Positions 49,192 to 55,365 of a DNA stretch of 64,000 nt are shown one piece after another. The DNA is from Parcubacteria group bacterium LiPW_15 (GTDB lineage Bacteria > Patescibacteria > Paceibacteria > UBA6257 > 2-01-FULL-56-20). The notes beneath the pieces were generated by a model. The model saw nothing but the letters and a program-made list of their open reading frames with translations. It was not told where the DNA came from and made no database searches. The number at the start of each line of letters is the position of its first letter. Position 1 is the first letter of the stretch. The stretch spans positions 37,473-101,472 of the forward strand of contig VMER01000002.1 in the NCBI GenBank assembly GCA_007375645.1, read 5' to 3'. Position numbers and translations under genes: made by a program.

Positions 49192-50190
49192 CTATAGCAA
49201 TCCGCCCGGCTTTTTAATTTTCAGGTGTTCGTAGGCGGGCGGCAAAACCATTCTTCCCGCGGAAGTCCGCTGTAAAAACCCAAGACTCATTAGATACGGT
49301 TCGTAAATATCTTCAATAACTCCTTTTTCTTCGTTGAGCGCCGCCGCTAGGGTATTTACCCCCACCGGACCGCCTCCAAATTTCTCGACGATTGTAAGCA
49401 ATAATTTCCTGTCGCTCGGCTCAAGTCCCGCTTCGTCCACGTCGAGCATTTCAAGCGCCTTCTTCGCGATGCTACCGTCTATCATCCCGGTTCCGTGGAT
49501 TTCCGCGTAGTCGCGCGCGCGCTTCAAAAGACGGTTGGCAATTCTGGGTGTTGCGCGCGCGGCCCTGGCCAAAACTTCAACGCCCTCGGGCGCCATTTCT
49601 ATTCCCAAAATTTTACTCGAGCGCTCCAAAATCTTTTTGATATTGTCTTCCGTGTAGTAATCCAGGCGGAGTATGGCCCCAAAACGGGAACGCAAAGGAT
49701 GGGAGAGTAAATTTTCCCGGGTGGTCGCGGCCACAAGGGTAAACGGCGGGAGATCCAGCGTAAGCGTTCTGGCCGATGGGCCCTTGCCGATAACCAGGTG
49801 GAGCTTCCTCATTTCCATCGCCGGATATAAAACTTCTTCAATTAAACGGTTGATGCGGTGCGCCTCGTCTATGAATAGAACTTCGCCCGGTTCGAGATTG
49901 GTCAAGATCGCAGCCATATCCCCCATCTTCTCAAGCGCCGGACCGGAAGTGGTTCTAACGGGCGCGCCCATTTCTTTCGCGACCAAAAACGCGAGCGTGG
50001 TTTTACCGAGTCCCGCCGGCCCAGAGAAAAGAATGTGGTCCATCGCCTCTCCGCGCTTTTGCGCGGCATCGATAATAACCCGAAGGTTGTCTTTTATCTT
50101 TTCCTGGCCGACATATTCGTCCCAGGCCGCCGGACGAAGAACCTGGTCAACATTAGTATCATCAATATTTTTCTTTATTTCTTCGTTCAT
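49192..50190 (-). CDS. ruvB: Holliday junction branch-migration ATPase RuvB
   Basis: 332 residues. RPAAWDEYVGQEKIKDNLRV at the start, Walker A GPAGLGKTTLA (about 58), Walker B LFIDEAHR, arginine-rich sensor ATTRENLLSHPLRSRFG and the winged-helix C-terminus. It drives branch migration with RuvA (43953). First gene of the ruvB-tsaE-[element B]-exonuclease run. A ttctaacggg string inside it is coincidental coding sequence. Confidence 0.95.
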   Translation of the reverse strand: MNEEIKKNIDDTNVDQVLRPAAWDEYVGQEKIKDNLRVIIDAAQKRGEAMDHILFSGPAGLGKTTLAFLVAKEMGAPVRTTSGPALEKMGDMAAILTNLEPGEVLFIDEAHRINRLIEEVLYPAMEMRKLHLVIGKGPSARTLTLDLPPFTLVAATTRENLLSHPLRSRFGAILRLDYYTEDNIKKILERSSKILGIEMAPEGVEVLARAARATPRIANRLLKRARDYAEIHGTGMIDGSIAKKALEMLDVDEAGLEPSDRKLLLTIVEKFGGGPVGVNTLAAALNEEKGVIEDIYEPYLMSLGFLQRTSAGRMVLPPAYEHLKIKKPGGLL

Positions 50191-50231
50191 TTTGCTATTT
50201 TGGCCTTATTTTGCGGGCTTCTCCGGGGGGA

Positions 50232-50260
50232 TTGACAAATGGGTATTTATATGCTAAACT
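50232..50260 (+). promoter_or_regulatory. promoter of the structured leader / 50477 gene
   Basis: TTGACA (50232-50237), 17 bases, TAAACT (50255-50260). The first reading frame starts 210 bases downstream. Confidence 0.75.
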
Positions 50261-50289
50261 TACGCAACAAATTGAATAGTCGCCTTACA

Positions 50290-50443
50290 TCTGGGGGCAG
50301 GAATTGTTTTTAGATATTTAAGGATGGGTTGGCCTCGGCGAGCCCTCTCCTCGAAATAATTCTATCCTCTTTCCACTCTGTGCGAAAGAGAAACCCAATC
50401 CTTAACCGGACGCCCCCAGGTATAAGGCGATTATGCTATCGCC
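50290..50443 (+). ncRNA. candidate structured leader RNA
   Basis: The outer helix CTGGGGGC (50291-50298) / GCCCCCAG (50412-50419) encloses TAAGGATGGGTT (50319-50330) paired with AACCCAATCCTTA (50392-50404, one bulged A). Inside, a GC-rich arm starts at 50331 and a 7-bp hairpin CTCTTTC/GAAAGAG sits at 50367-50390. A separate hairpin GGCGAT/ATCGCC (50426-50443) stands just before the AGAAGGAG site of the next gene. This multi-branched layout with two long-range helices looks like a riboswitch-type leader or a 6S-like RNA. No known consensus was recognised. Confidence 0.5.
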
Positions 50444-50476
50444 CGCAATTTGAAAAGGTTAGAAGGAGAACTTGCG

Positions 50477-50647
50477 ATGGAACCCTACGGCTTTTTCGAA
50501 AGAATCGGCACCGGCGCTTTTGCCGCAGCATTCGTCGGCCTAGCGACACGCGACTGGCGTTTCGGGGTTGCAACGTTTTTCGCCGCATTCCTCGTGGATA
50601 TGTGGATTGAGAACGTCGTCGAAGCGATCAGGTCGACCAAGAAGTAG
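50477..50647 (+). CDS. small membrane protein, unknown
   Basis: 56 residues from ATG 50477, preceded by AGAAGGAG. It contains aromatic and Gly/Ala-rich hydrophobic stretches (GTGAFAAAFVGLA, VATFFAAFLVDMW) and a charged tail. No known family. A second gene with its own AAAGGAG site follows after 24 bases, so this is a two-gene unit behind the structured leader. Confidence 0.6.
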   Translation: MEPYGFFERIGTGAFAAAFVGLATRDWRFGVATFFAAFLVDMWIENVVEAIRSTKK

Positions 50648-50671
50648 GACACATTCGGAAAGGAGCGATTC

Positions 50672-50850
50672 GTGCTGTTATTTTTTTACTCCTAGCCGCC
50701 ACGGCCGTCTGCGTCTTCGCGGGACGAAGCGGGACTGACCGCCGCGATTCGGCCGCCGCATGCGCTGCGGCCGCCGTCTGCGGCGGACTGGCAATCTTCA
50801 ACCTCGCCCTCGCAGTCGCCGGAGACATCCTGAGCGCAATCAACAAGTAG
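50672..50850 (+). CDS. small membrane protein whose frame needs a -1 shift
   Basis: GTG 50672 lies six bases after AAAGGAG but reaches TAG after seven codons. One frame over, a continuous reading runs to TAG 50848-50850: FLLLAATAVCVFAGRSG, then CAAAVCGGLAIFNLALAVAG, two clear membrane segments. The two frames join at a run of seven T's (50681-50687), where reading one T twice restores MLLFFLLLAA. Programmed slippage, transcriptional slippage or a sequencing/true indel could explain it. About 60 residues if joined. Confidence 0.5.
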
Positions 50851-50881
50851 CTCTTCTCGCCCGCTCGCACTCGCCTCCTCC

Positions 50882-50908
50882 GCCGACCCTCGTGGTCGGC
50901 TTTTTTTT
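50882..50908 (+). terminator. terminator of the 50477-50850 unit
   Basis: GCCGACC (50882-50888), loop CTCGT, GGTCGGC (50894-50900), then eight T's that run into the next -35 element. Confidence 0.88.
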
Positions 50909-50934
50909 GACAAATTTTTCTTCCGGCATATCCT
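50907..50934 (+). promoter_or_regulatory. promoter of the 50969 orphan gene
   Basis: TTGACA (50907-50912), 16 bases, TATCCT (50929-50934). Confidence 0.65.
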
Positions 50935-50968
50935 TTGGTCAGCCCGCCAAACCGAAAGGAGCCTAGAA

Positions 50969-51166
50969 ATGGGAAGTGAACACGCAACCGCACCTCCTAC
51001 GATAGTGACCATGGACAGCAAGCGCCGTTCCCAAGGGTTCATGGACGGACTCCTCGGCGACCCCCCGGAGGAAACGTCCGACGAATATTGTCGCGACTAC
51101 GACAAGGGTGTCGCGGCATCCAAAGCCGTCATCGCCAAGCTCGACGCGAAAACCCCGAAGGGATAG
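50969..51166 (+). CDS. small acidic orphan protein
   Basis: 65 residues from ATG 50969, seven bases after AAAGGAG. Hydrophilic, with GFMDGLLGDPPEETSDEY in the middle and a Lys/Ala-rich C-terminus. No membrane segment and no recognised family. A complete promoter-RBS-terminator unit of only 310 bases. Confidence 0.55.
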   Translation: MGSEHATAPPTIVTMDSKRRSQGFMDGLLGDPPEETSDEYCRDYDKGVAASKAVIAKLDAKTPKG

Positions 51167-51188
51167 CCGCGCCGCAACCGCTCCTTCC

Positions 51189-51217
51189 GCCGGCCTACGT
51201 GGTCGGCTTTTTCTTTC
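51189..51217 (+). terminator. terminator of the 50969 gene
   Basis: GCCGGCC (51189-51195) / GGTCGGC (51201-51207) with one G-U pair and loop TACGT, then TTTTTCTTT. Confidence 0.8.
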
Positions 51218-51238
51218 GTATTTATTTTTAAAACACCC

Positions 51239-51320
51239 CGCATTATTGAGGGAGGGTAAGACTTGAATAGCCCTGCCTGCCGGCAGGCAGGGGTCCGGAG
51301 CGCACTCCTTCAATAATGCG
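51239..51320. repeat. nested palindromic element
   Basis: Outer arms CGCATTATTGAGGGAG (51239-51254) and CTCCTTCAATAATGCG (51305-51320) match at 15 of 16 positions. In the centre lies a perfect 22-bp palindrome (51271-51292) made of CCTGCC and GGCAGG units. It sits four bases beyond the pilus ATPase stop codon and may end its transcript, but the layout is more like a small mobile palindrome. Confidence 0.65.
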
Positions 51321-51323
51321 AAG

Positions 51324-53000
51324 CTATTTCCACTCTATCGGTCCAGTGACGGATTCCACCTCTTCAAACGTAGTCATGCCCGTTAAAACTTTCAAAATTC
51401 CGTCTTCCTGCATGGTGACCATCTCTTGCTTCTTCGCGAGCTCGCGAAGCGCGCGCTCGGAAACTTCTTTCAAAATTATTTCTTCAAGCTCGGGTCCGCC
51501 TTTGAAAAATTCAAAAATACCGCGCCTCCCCTTATAGCCGAAGTGATTACAGACGTCGCAGCCTGCGGGTTCAAAAATCGTTATATTTGTATATTTGGTT
51601 TTATCTACGCGCGCGGGAAGTCCGGTCATAAATTTATCCAGCCTTTCTTTGAGCTCTGGAGTCATCTCCACTGGTTTTTTGCAGTCGTCGCATAGCTTTC
51701 TAACAAGCCTCTGCGCGATGATAAGCGTTAAGGCCGGTCCGATCGAAGCGGGCTTTACGCCCAAGTCTACAAGGCGAGGCACCGCGCCTACGGCGCTATT
51801 GGTGTGAAGCGTTGATAGAACCAAGTGGCCGGTAAGCGACGCCTGGAGCGCGATATCCGCCGTTTCCAAGTCGCGGATTTCACCGACAAGTATCGCGTCC
51901 GGGTCTTGGCGCACAATGGCGCGCAAACCTCCGGCAAAGGTGTAACCGGCACCCGGGTCTACCTGGGTCTGCTCGATTCCTTGGATCCTGTATTCTATCG
52001 GATCTTCTACGGTAATTATTTTAACTTCCGGGTTAACAAGTTTTCGCAAAAAAGCATAAAGGGTGGTGGTCTTACCGGAGCCGGTCGGGCCGGTGTTCAA
52101 GATCAATCCGTTCGGACGCGAAAGCTCTTTCTCCACCATCCCCAGATCATCGTCGCGAAGTCCCAGCTGCGGCAAGGTCACATTGATGCCGGCTGGGTCC
52201 AAAATACGCATAACGATCGTCTCCCCAAATTCGGAGGGAATTATGGACACGCGCATTTCGATCTCTTTCACTTCCAGCTTGATCGTGAATCTTCCGTCTT
52301 GCGGTTCGCTATGAATATTGAGCTTCATGTTGCAGAGAAGCTTAATTCTCGAAACCAACGACTCATAATTTTTCTTCGGCACGCCGGTTGAAATGTCGTG
52401 CAACAATCCGTCGATGCGGTAACGGATACGCGCGGATTTTTCTTCCGCCTCAAAGTGAATATCCGAGGCTCTGGTCGCGAGTGCTCCGGCCAAAATTATT
52501 TCAAGAAGCGCAGCCACGCTTTCGTGCCCATAGTCTAAGGCGGTCATCGCCGCCTCTACCGCTTGAAAGTTTGTAAATTTTTTCAGTTGCTCGGCAAAAT
52601 TTCCCTGATCGATTGCCACCTTGCCGGTAATAACCTCTTTTTCTCCGGAAATAAACTTGTAATAGCTCCAAGCCTGGGTGAGTCCGCTCTTTGAAACCAC
52701 AAACGGCTTCACGGTGTATTTTTTTTCGGTAAGTTCGGCGATAAGTTTTTTGGCATCTTCGGTCGTGGGGTCAAAAAAGACTACCGCTACTTCGTGGTCC
52801 TTTAGTTGTATGCCTATGGCTTCCGCCGTCCGCGCCTCCGCTTCGGGAATAAGCGCGACAGCTTCGATGGAAACCGGCGTTTTTCCGAGATCCGCGTAAG
52901 GAACTTTAACTTTTTCGGCGCGCCTTTCCGCATCGCGCTCTTCTGCCGCGCGCCTTATCTCTTCCAATTTTTTCGCAACAGCATTCTTCGGATCGTCCAT
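51324..53000 (-). CDS. pilB: type IV pilus assembly / type II secretion ATPase (PilB/GspE)
   Basis: 558 residues. N-terminal GspE-N-like domain (about 1-150), then Walker A GPTGSGKTTTLYAF (about 307), Asp box, Walker B ILVGEIRDLETA and His box STLHTNSA. The zinc-binding CDDC...CDVC pairs lie around 440-480. It powers pilus extension. Other pilus genes are not in the window apart from a possible pilin-like partial gene at 63415. No Shine-Dalgarno sequence. Confidence 0.93.
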   Translation of the reverse strand: MDDPKNAVAKKLEEIRRAAEERDAERRAEKVKVPYADLGKTPVSIEAVALIPEAEARTAEAIGIQLKDHEVAVVFFDPTTEDAKKLIAELTEKKYTVKPFVVSKSGLTQAWSYYKFISGEKEVITGKVAIDQGNFAEQLKKFTNFQAVEAAMTALDYGHESVAALLEIILAGALATRASDIHFEAEEKSARIRYRIDGLLHDISTGVPKKNYESLVSRIKLLCNMKLNIHSEPQDGRFTIKLEVKEIEMRVSIIPSEFGETIVMRILDPAGINVTLPQLGLRDDDLGMVEKELSRPNGLILNTGPTGSGKTTTLYAFLRKLVNPEVKIITVEDPIEYRIQGIEQTQVDPGAGYTFAGGLRAIVRQDPDAILVGEIRDLETADIALQASLTGHLVLSTLHTNSAVGAVPRLVDLGVKPASIGPALTLIIAQRLVRKLCDDCKKPVEMTPELKERLDKFMTGLPARVDKTKYTNITIFEPAGCDVCNHFGYKGRRGIFEFFKGGPELEEIILKEVSERALRELAKKQEMVTMQEDGILKVLTGMTTFEEVESVTGPIEWK

Positions 53001-53086
53001 TCCTTAAATATTAAGGCTTCTGGGTTAGAGAGACAAGATTTGGTTTAAAACCTATTTTCCGAAGCCCGAAGCGGCCGAATATCTGT

Positions 53087-53115
53087 TTGACAAACTTAAT
53101 ATTATTTGATATAAT
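53087..53115 (+). promoter_or_regulatory. consensus promoter of the 53159 lipoprotein
   Basis: TTGACA (53087-53092), 17 bases, TATAAT (53110-53115): a full consensus promoter, the best in the window. Confidence 0.9.
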
Positions 53116-53158
53116 GCGCCCAGATTCGAAGCTTGAAAAGAAAGAAGGGAGGCGCGTT

Positions 53159-53890
53159 ATGCGCTCCAAAAACATCGCCCTCGTAACCCTCGTCGCTCTT
53201 CTCTCTTCGATCCTCGCGGGATGCATCTCTTTCCCGGCGATCGAGAAGTTCGTCCCTCCCGACGGGGTAGCTCCGACCTTCTCGGTCAACAACAAAACCT
53301 CGATGGTCGGAACTATGGCGGCGTACGACAAGAAGGTCGCGGAGTTCTATCCCAATGGGACCCTCTACGACAAGAACTGTGCGCGCCCGGTCCCGACGCA
53401 GATACCCATCGTGGTCCTTTTTCACGACAGCAACAATAACTATCTGGGAGTCTTCGCCCGCGTCCTGAACCTGGGCCCGGGGGCGCAATCGACCTCCTGG
53501 ACGATCGGAGAAGAAGACGTTGTCTACTTCGGAGAGAGACTCCGAAGGCCCGATCACTCCGCTCCCCCTTATGAGCCGAGCTCTGAGGAAATCAGCCTCC
53601 CGTGGACAACAAACATGGAGGCCTGGGCGCAGGTTCCCAACGATACCCCAAACGAGTTGCTTGTGAAGAGGAACGGGAAAATCCACGTTCGGATCGCAAG
53701 CGGCGCTCTTTGGGCGCAAAGGATGGAAACCGTTTACCCCGGGGCCCGAACTCAACCGATCCACATCGAGATATTCGGGTACACCTCGGAGGGCGAACAG
53801 CTTGGAATCGCGGAATTCTGGCTCGCCCCGCAAAACGACGGAGTCTCCGCGATGCAGTTCGTGGTCTCCCCCAACACGCTTCGCTACTAG
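53159..53890 (+). CDS. orphan lipoprotein
   Basis: 243 residues from ATG 53159, six bases after GGGAGG. The signal MRSKNIALVTLVALLSSIL is followed by the lipobox LAGC (Cys23 or so), so the mature protein should be lipid-anchored outside. The remainder is a beta-rich domain with several Trp and Tyr residues. No family recognised. High GC, consensus promoter and strong terminator: the clearest of the orphan cassettes. A 274-residue antisense frame is a shadow of it. Confidence 0.72.
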   Translation: MRSKNIALVTLVALLSSILAGCISFPAIEKFVPPDGVAPTFSVNNKTSMVGTMAAYDKKVAEFYPNGTLYDKNCARPVPTQIPIVVLFHDSNNNYLGVFARVLNLGPGAQSTSWTIGEEDVVYFGERLRRPDHSAPPYEPSSEEISLPWTTNMEAWAQVPNDTPNELLVKRNGKIHVRIASGALWAQRMETVYPGARTQPIHIEIFGYTSEGEQLGIAEFWLAPQNDGVSAMQFVVSPNTLRY

Positions 53891-53911
53891 TTGCTCTTTG
53901 CCTTCTCGCCC

Positions 53912-53943
53912 GCCCGGACAGTCCATGGATTGTCCGGGTTTTT
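53912..53943 (+). terminator. terminator of the lipoprotein gene
   Basis: CCCGGACAGTCC and GGATTGTCCGGG pair over 12 bp with loop AT, then six T's. The palindrome core is nearly the same as in the terminator at 62093. Confidence 0.9.
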
Positions 53944-53984
53944 TGTTCCTAGATTCTAAGTCCCAAATTCTATATTCTATGGAT

Positions 53985-54512
53985 ATGTCCGGACACTCTC
54001 ATTGGTCAGGAATTAAACATCAAAAGGAAATTACCGATAAGAAGCGCGGCGTGGTTTTTTCAAAGCTTTTGACCGCCATCTCCGTCGCGGCAAAAACAGA
54101 AGCCGATCCCAATTTTAATCCGCGCCTTAGAACCGCGATAGAAAAAGCCAAGGAGATGAGCGTCCCCCAGGAAAATATCGAGCGGGCCATAAAGCGCGCA
54201 TCCGAAAACAGCGCGGCGCTCGAAGAACTTGTTTTTGAGGCCTATGGTCCGGGGGGCACCGCGCTTATAATTTCTGCGGCAAGCGATAATTCCAATCGGA
54301 CCGTGCAGGAGATAAAGAAAATGTTGAATGATTTCGGCGGGAAATGGGCTGAGCCGGGCTCGGTCACCTGGGGATTCGAGAAGGGCGCGGATGGTTGGAC
54401 GCCAAAGTTCCCTGTGGATATTGCTCCGGCTGATTCGGAAAAACTCTCTCGCCTCAAAAACGCGCTTCTCGAACACGACGACGTCCAAGAAGTTTATACA
54501 AACGCAAAATGA
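53985..54512 (+). CDS. yebC: YebC/PmpR family protein
   Basis: 175 residues, shorter than the usual 240. MSGHSHWSGIKHQKEITDKKRG is the diagnostic start, and YGPGGTALIISAASDNSNRTVQEIKKM the core. Family members act as transcription regulators or, as recently shown for relatives, in translation of proline stretches. The C-terminal domain is reduced. ATG 53985 lies nine bases after TATATT (53971-53976), so the transcript would be leaderless; ATG 53979 is an alternative. Its stop overlaps the ruvC ATG by four bases. Confidence 0.92.
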   Translation: MSGHSHWSGIKHQKEITDKKRGVVFSKLLTAISVAAKTEADPNFNPRLRTAIEKAKEMSVPQENIERAIKRASENSAALEELVFEAYGPGGTALIISAASDNSNRTVQEIKKMLNDFGGKWAEPGSVTWGFEKGADGWTPKFPVDIAPADSEKLSRLKNALLEHDDVQEVYTNAK

Positions 54513-54985
54513 TATTTTTAGGCATCGATCCCGGCACAAGAAGAATGGGTTATGGACTGGTCGCCAAAAACGGCCGGGAGACAACACTTGTCGACGCGGG
54601 AATAATAAAAATAGATTCTAAAGACGACTTGGGAGCTCTTTTGGAAATTAAAAAGGGCGTTTCCGAACTTGTCGCCGCACACAAGCCGGCACTTGTGGCG
54701 ATCGAAAAACTTTTTTTCGCCAAGAACCAGAAAACCGCTCTCCAGGTAGCCGAGGCGCGGGGCGTGGCGCTTGCCTCTTGCCTCGACTCCGGCGCAAAAA
54801 TACTGGAACTTTCGCCCAACGAGGTAAAAATGGGGCTTACCGGCTTCGGCTCGGCGGACAAAAAAGCGGTCCTTAAAATGGTGCGCCTGATTCTTAAAGA
54901 GCCCGCGCTTGAAGTCATAGACGACGCCTCCGACGCCCTTGCTTTGGCAATCCTCGCCGCAGACAGATATTCTTCAAAGCTCTGA
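54509..54985 (+). CDS. ruvC: Holliday junction endonuclease RuvC
   Basis: 158 residues. The four catalytic acidic residues can be placed: FLGIDPGT (Asp7 region), AIEKLFF (Glu), SPNEVKMGLTGFGSADK (conserved loop) and DDASDALALA (two Asp). It resolves junctions moved by RuvAB. Coupled to yebC by an ATGA overlap; yebC-ruvC is a common pairing. Confidence 0.95.
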   Translation: MIFLGIDPGTRRMGYGLVAKNGRETTLVDAGIIKIDSKDDLGALLEIKKGVSELVAAHKPALVAIEKLFFAKNQKTALQVAEARGVALASCLDSGAKILELSPNEVKMGLTGFGSADKKAVLKMVRLILKEPALEVIDDASDALALAILAADRYSSKL

Positions 54986-55012
54986 TTTCTCTTTTGGACT
55001 CCGCCAAAACTC

Positions 55013-55040
55013 TTGACAGGTATTCCTCAGCCCTTATACT
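55013..55040 (+). promoter_or_regulatory. promoter of the 55086 gene
   Basis: TTGACA (55013-55018), 16 bases, TATACT (55035-55040). Confidence 0.75.
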
Positions 55041-55085
55041 GACCTTTGTAAAAAAATAAAAGGTCATTAGTATCCCTAGAAACAA

Positions 55086-55295
55086 ATGAAGCACGGCTCC
55101 GAAACTCAGGACTTCTTAGACCCGGACATCGACGGCGTGGATGTGGACGCGGAGGCGGGCCTTATAGCCGACGGCCCGGAAGAAGAAGCTGAACTTCCAA
55201 TCCCGCTGGATCCTTATCTCGAAACATCTTCGGGATCGGCCGCTCCCGGAATAAGAATTGACCGGGAAGCAGCAGAGGAACAGGAAGAACAATAG
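55086..55295 (+). CDS. small highly acidic protein
   Basis: 69 residues, about a third Asp and Glu, probably disordered (DFLDPDIDGVDVDAEAG, ending AAEEQEEQ). No Shine-Dalgarno sequence, unlike the other orphan genes with TTGACA promoters. It has its own terminator. No family recognised. It lies just upstream of the PBP gene. Confidence 0.5.
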   Translation: MKHGSETQDFLDPDIDGVDVDAEAGLIADGPEEEAELPIPLDPYLETSSGSAAPGIRIDREAAEEQEEQ

Positions 55296-55306
55296 AAAAG
55301 ACCATA

Positions 55307-55340
55307 CCGCCCGCGCAACTGCGCGGGCGGGTTATTTATT
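55307..55340 (+). terminator. terminator of the 55086 gene
   Basis: CCGCCCGCGC (55307-55316), loop AACT, GCGCGGGCGG (55321-55330), then GTTATTTATT. Confidence 0.88.
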
Positions 55341-55359
55341 GCTATAATTTACGTATTAT
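55340..55359 (+). promoter_or_regulatory. -10 boxes of the PBP gene
   Basis: TATAAT (55343-55348, with TGC extension) and TATTAT (55354-55359). The second lies six bases before ATG 55366 and would give a leaderless mRNA. Confidence 0.5.
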
Positions 55360-55365
55360 CGTCTT

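Noticed and set aside
49953..49962. Third copy of the inverted-repeat end (ttctaacggg)
   Set aside because: It is coding sequence of ruvB (conserved APVRT region) and has no partner arm.
53102..53926. 274-residue minus-strand open frame opposite the lipoprotein gene
   Set aside because: The plus strand has a consensus promoter, SD, lipobox and terminator; the minus frame has none.
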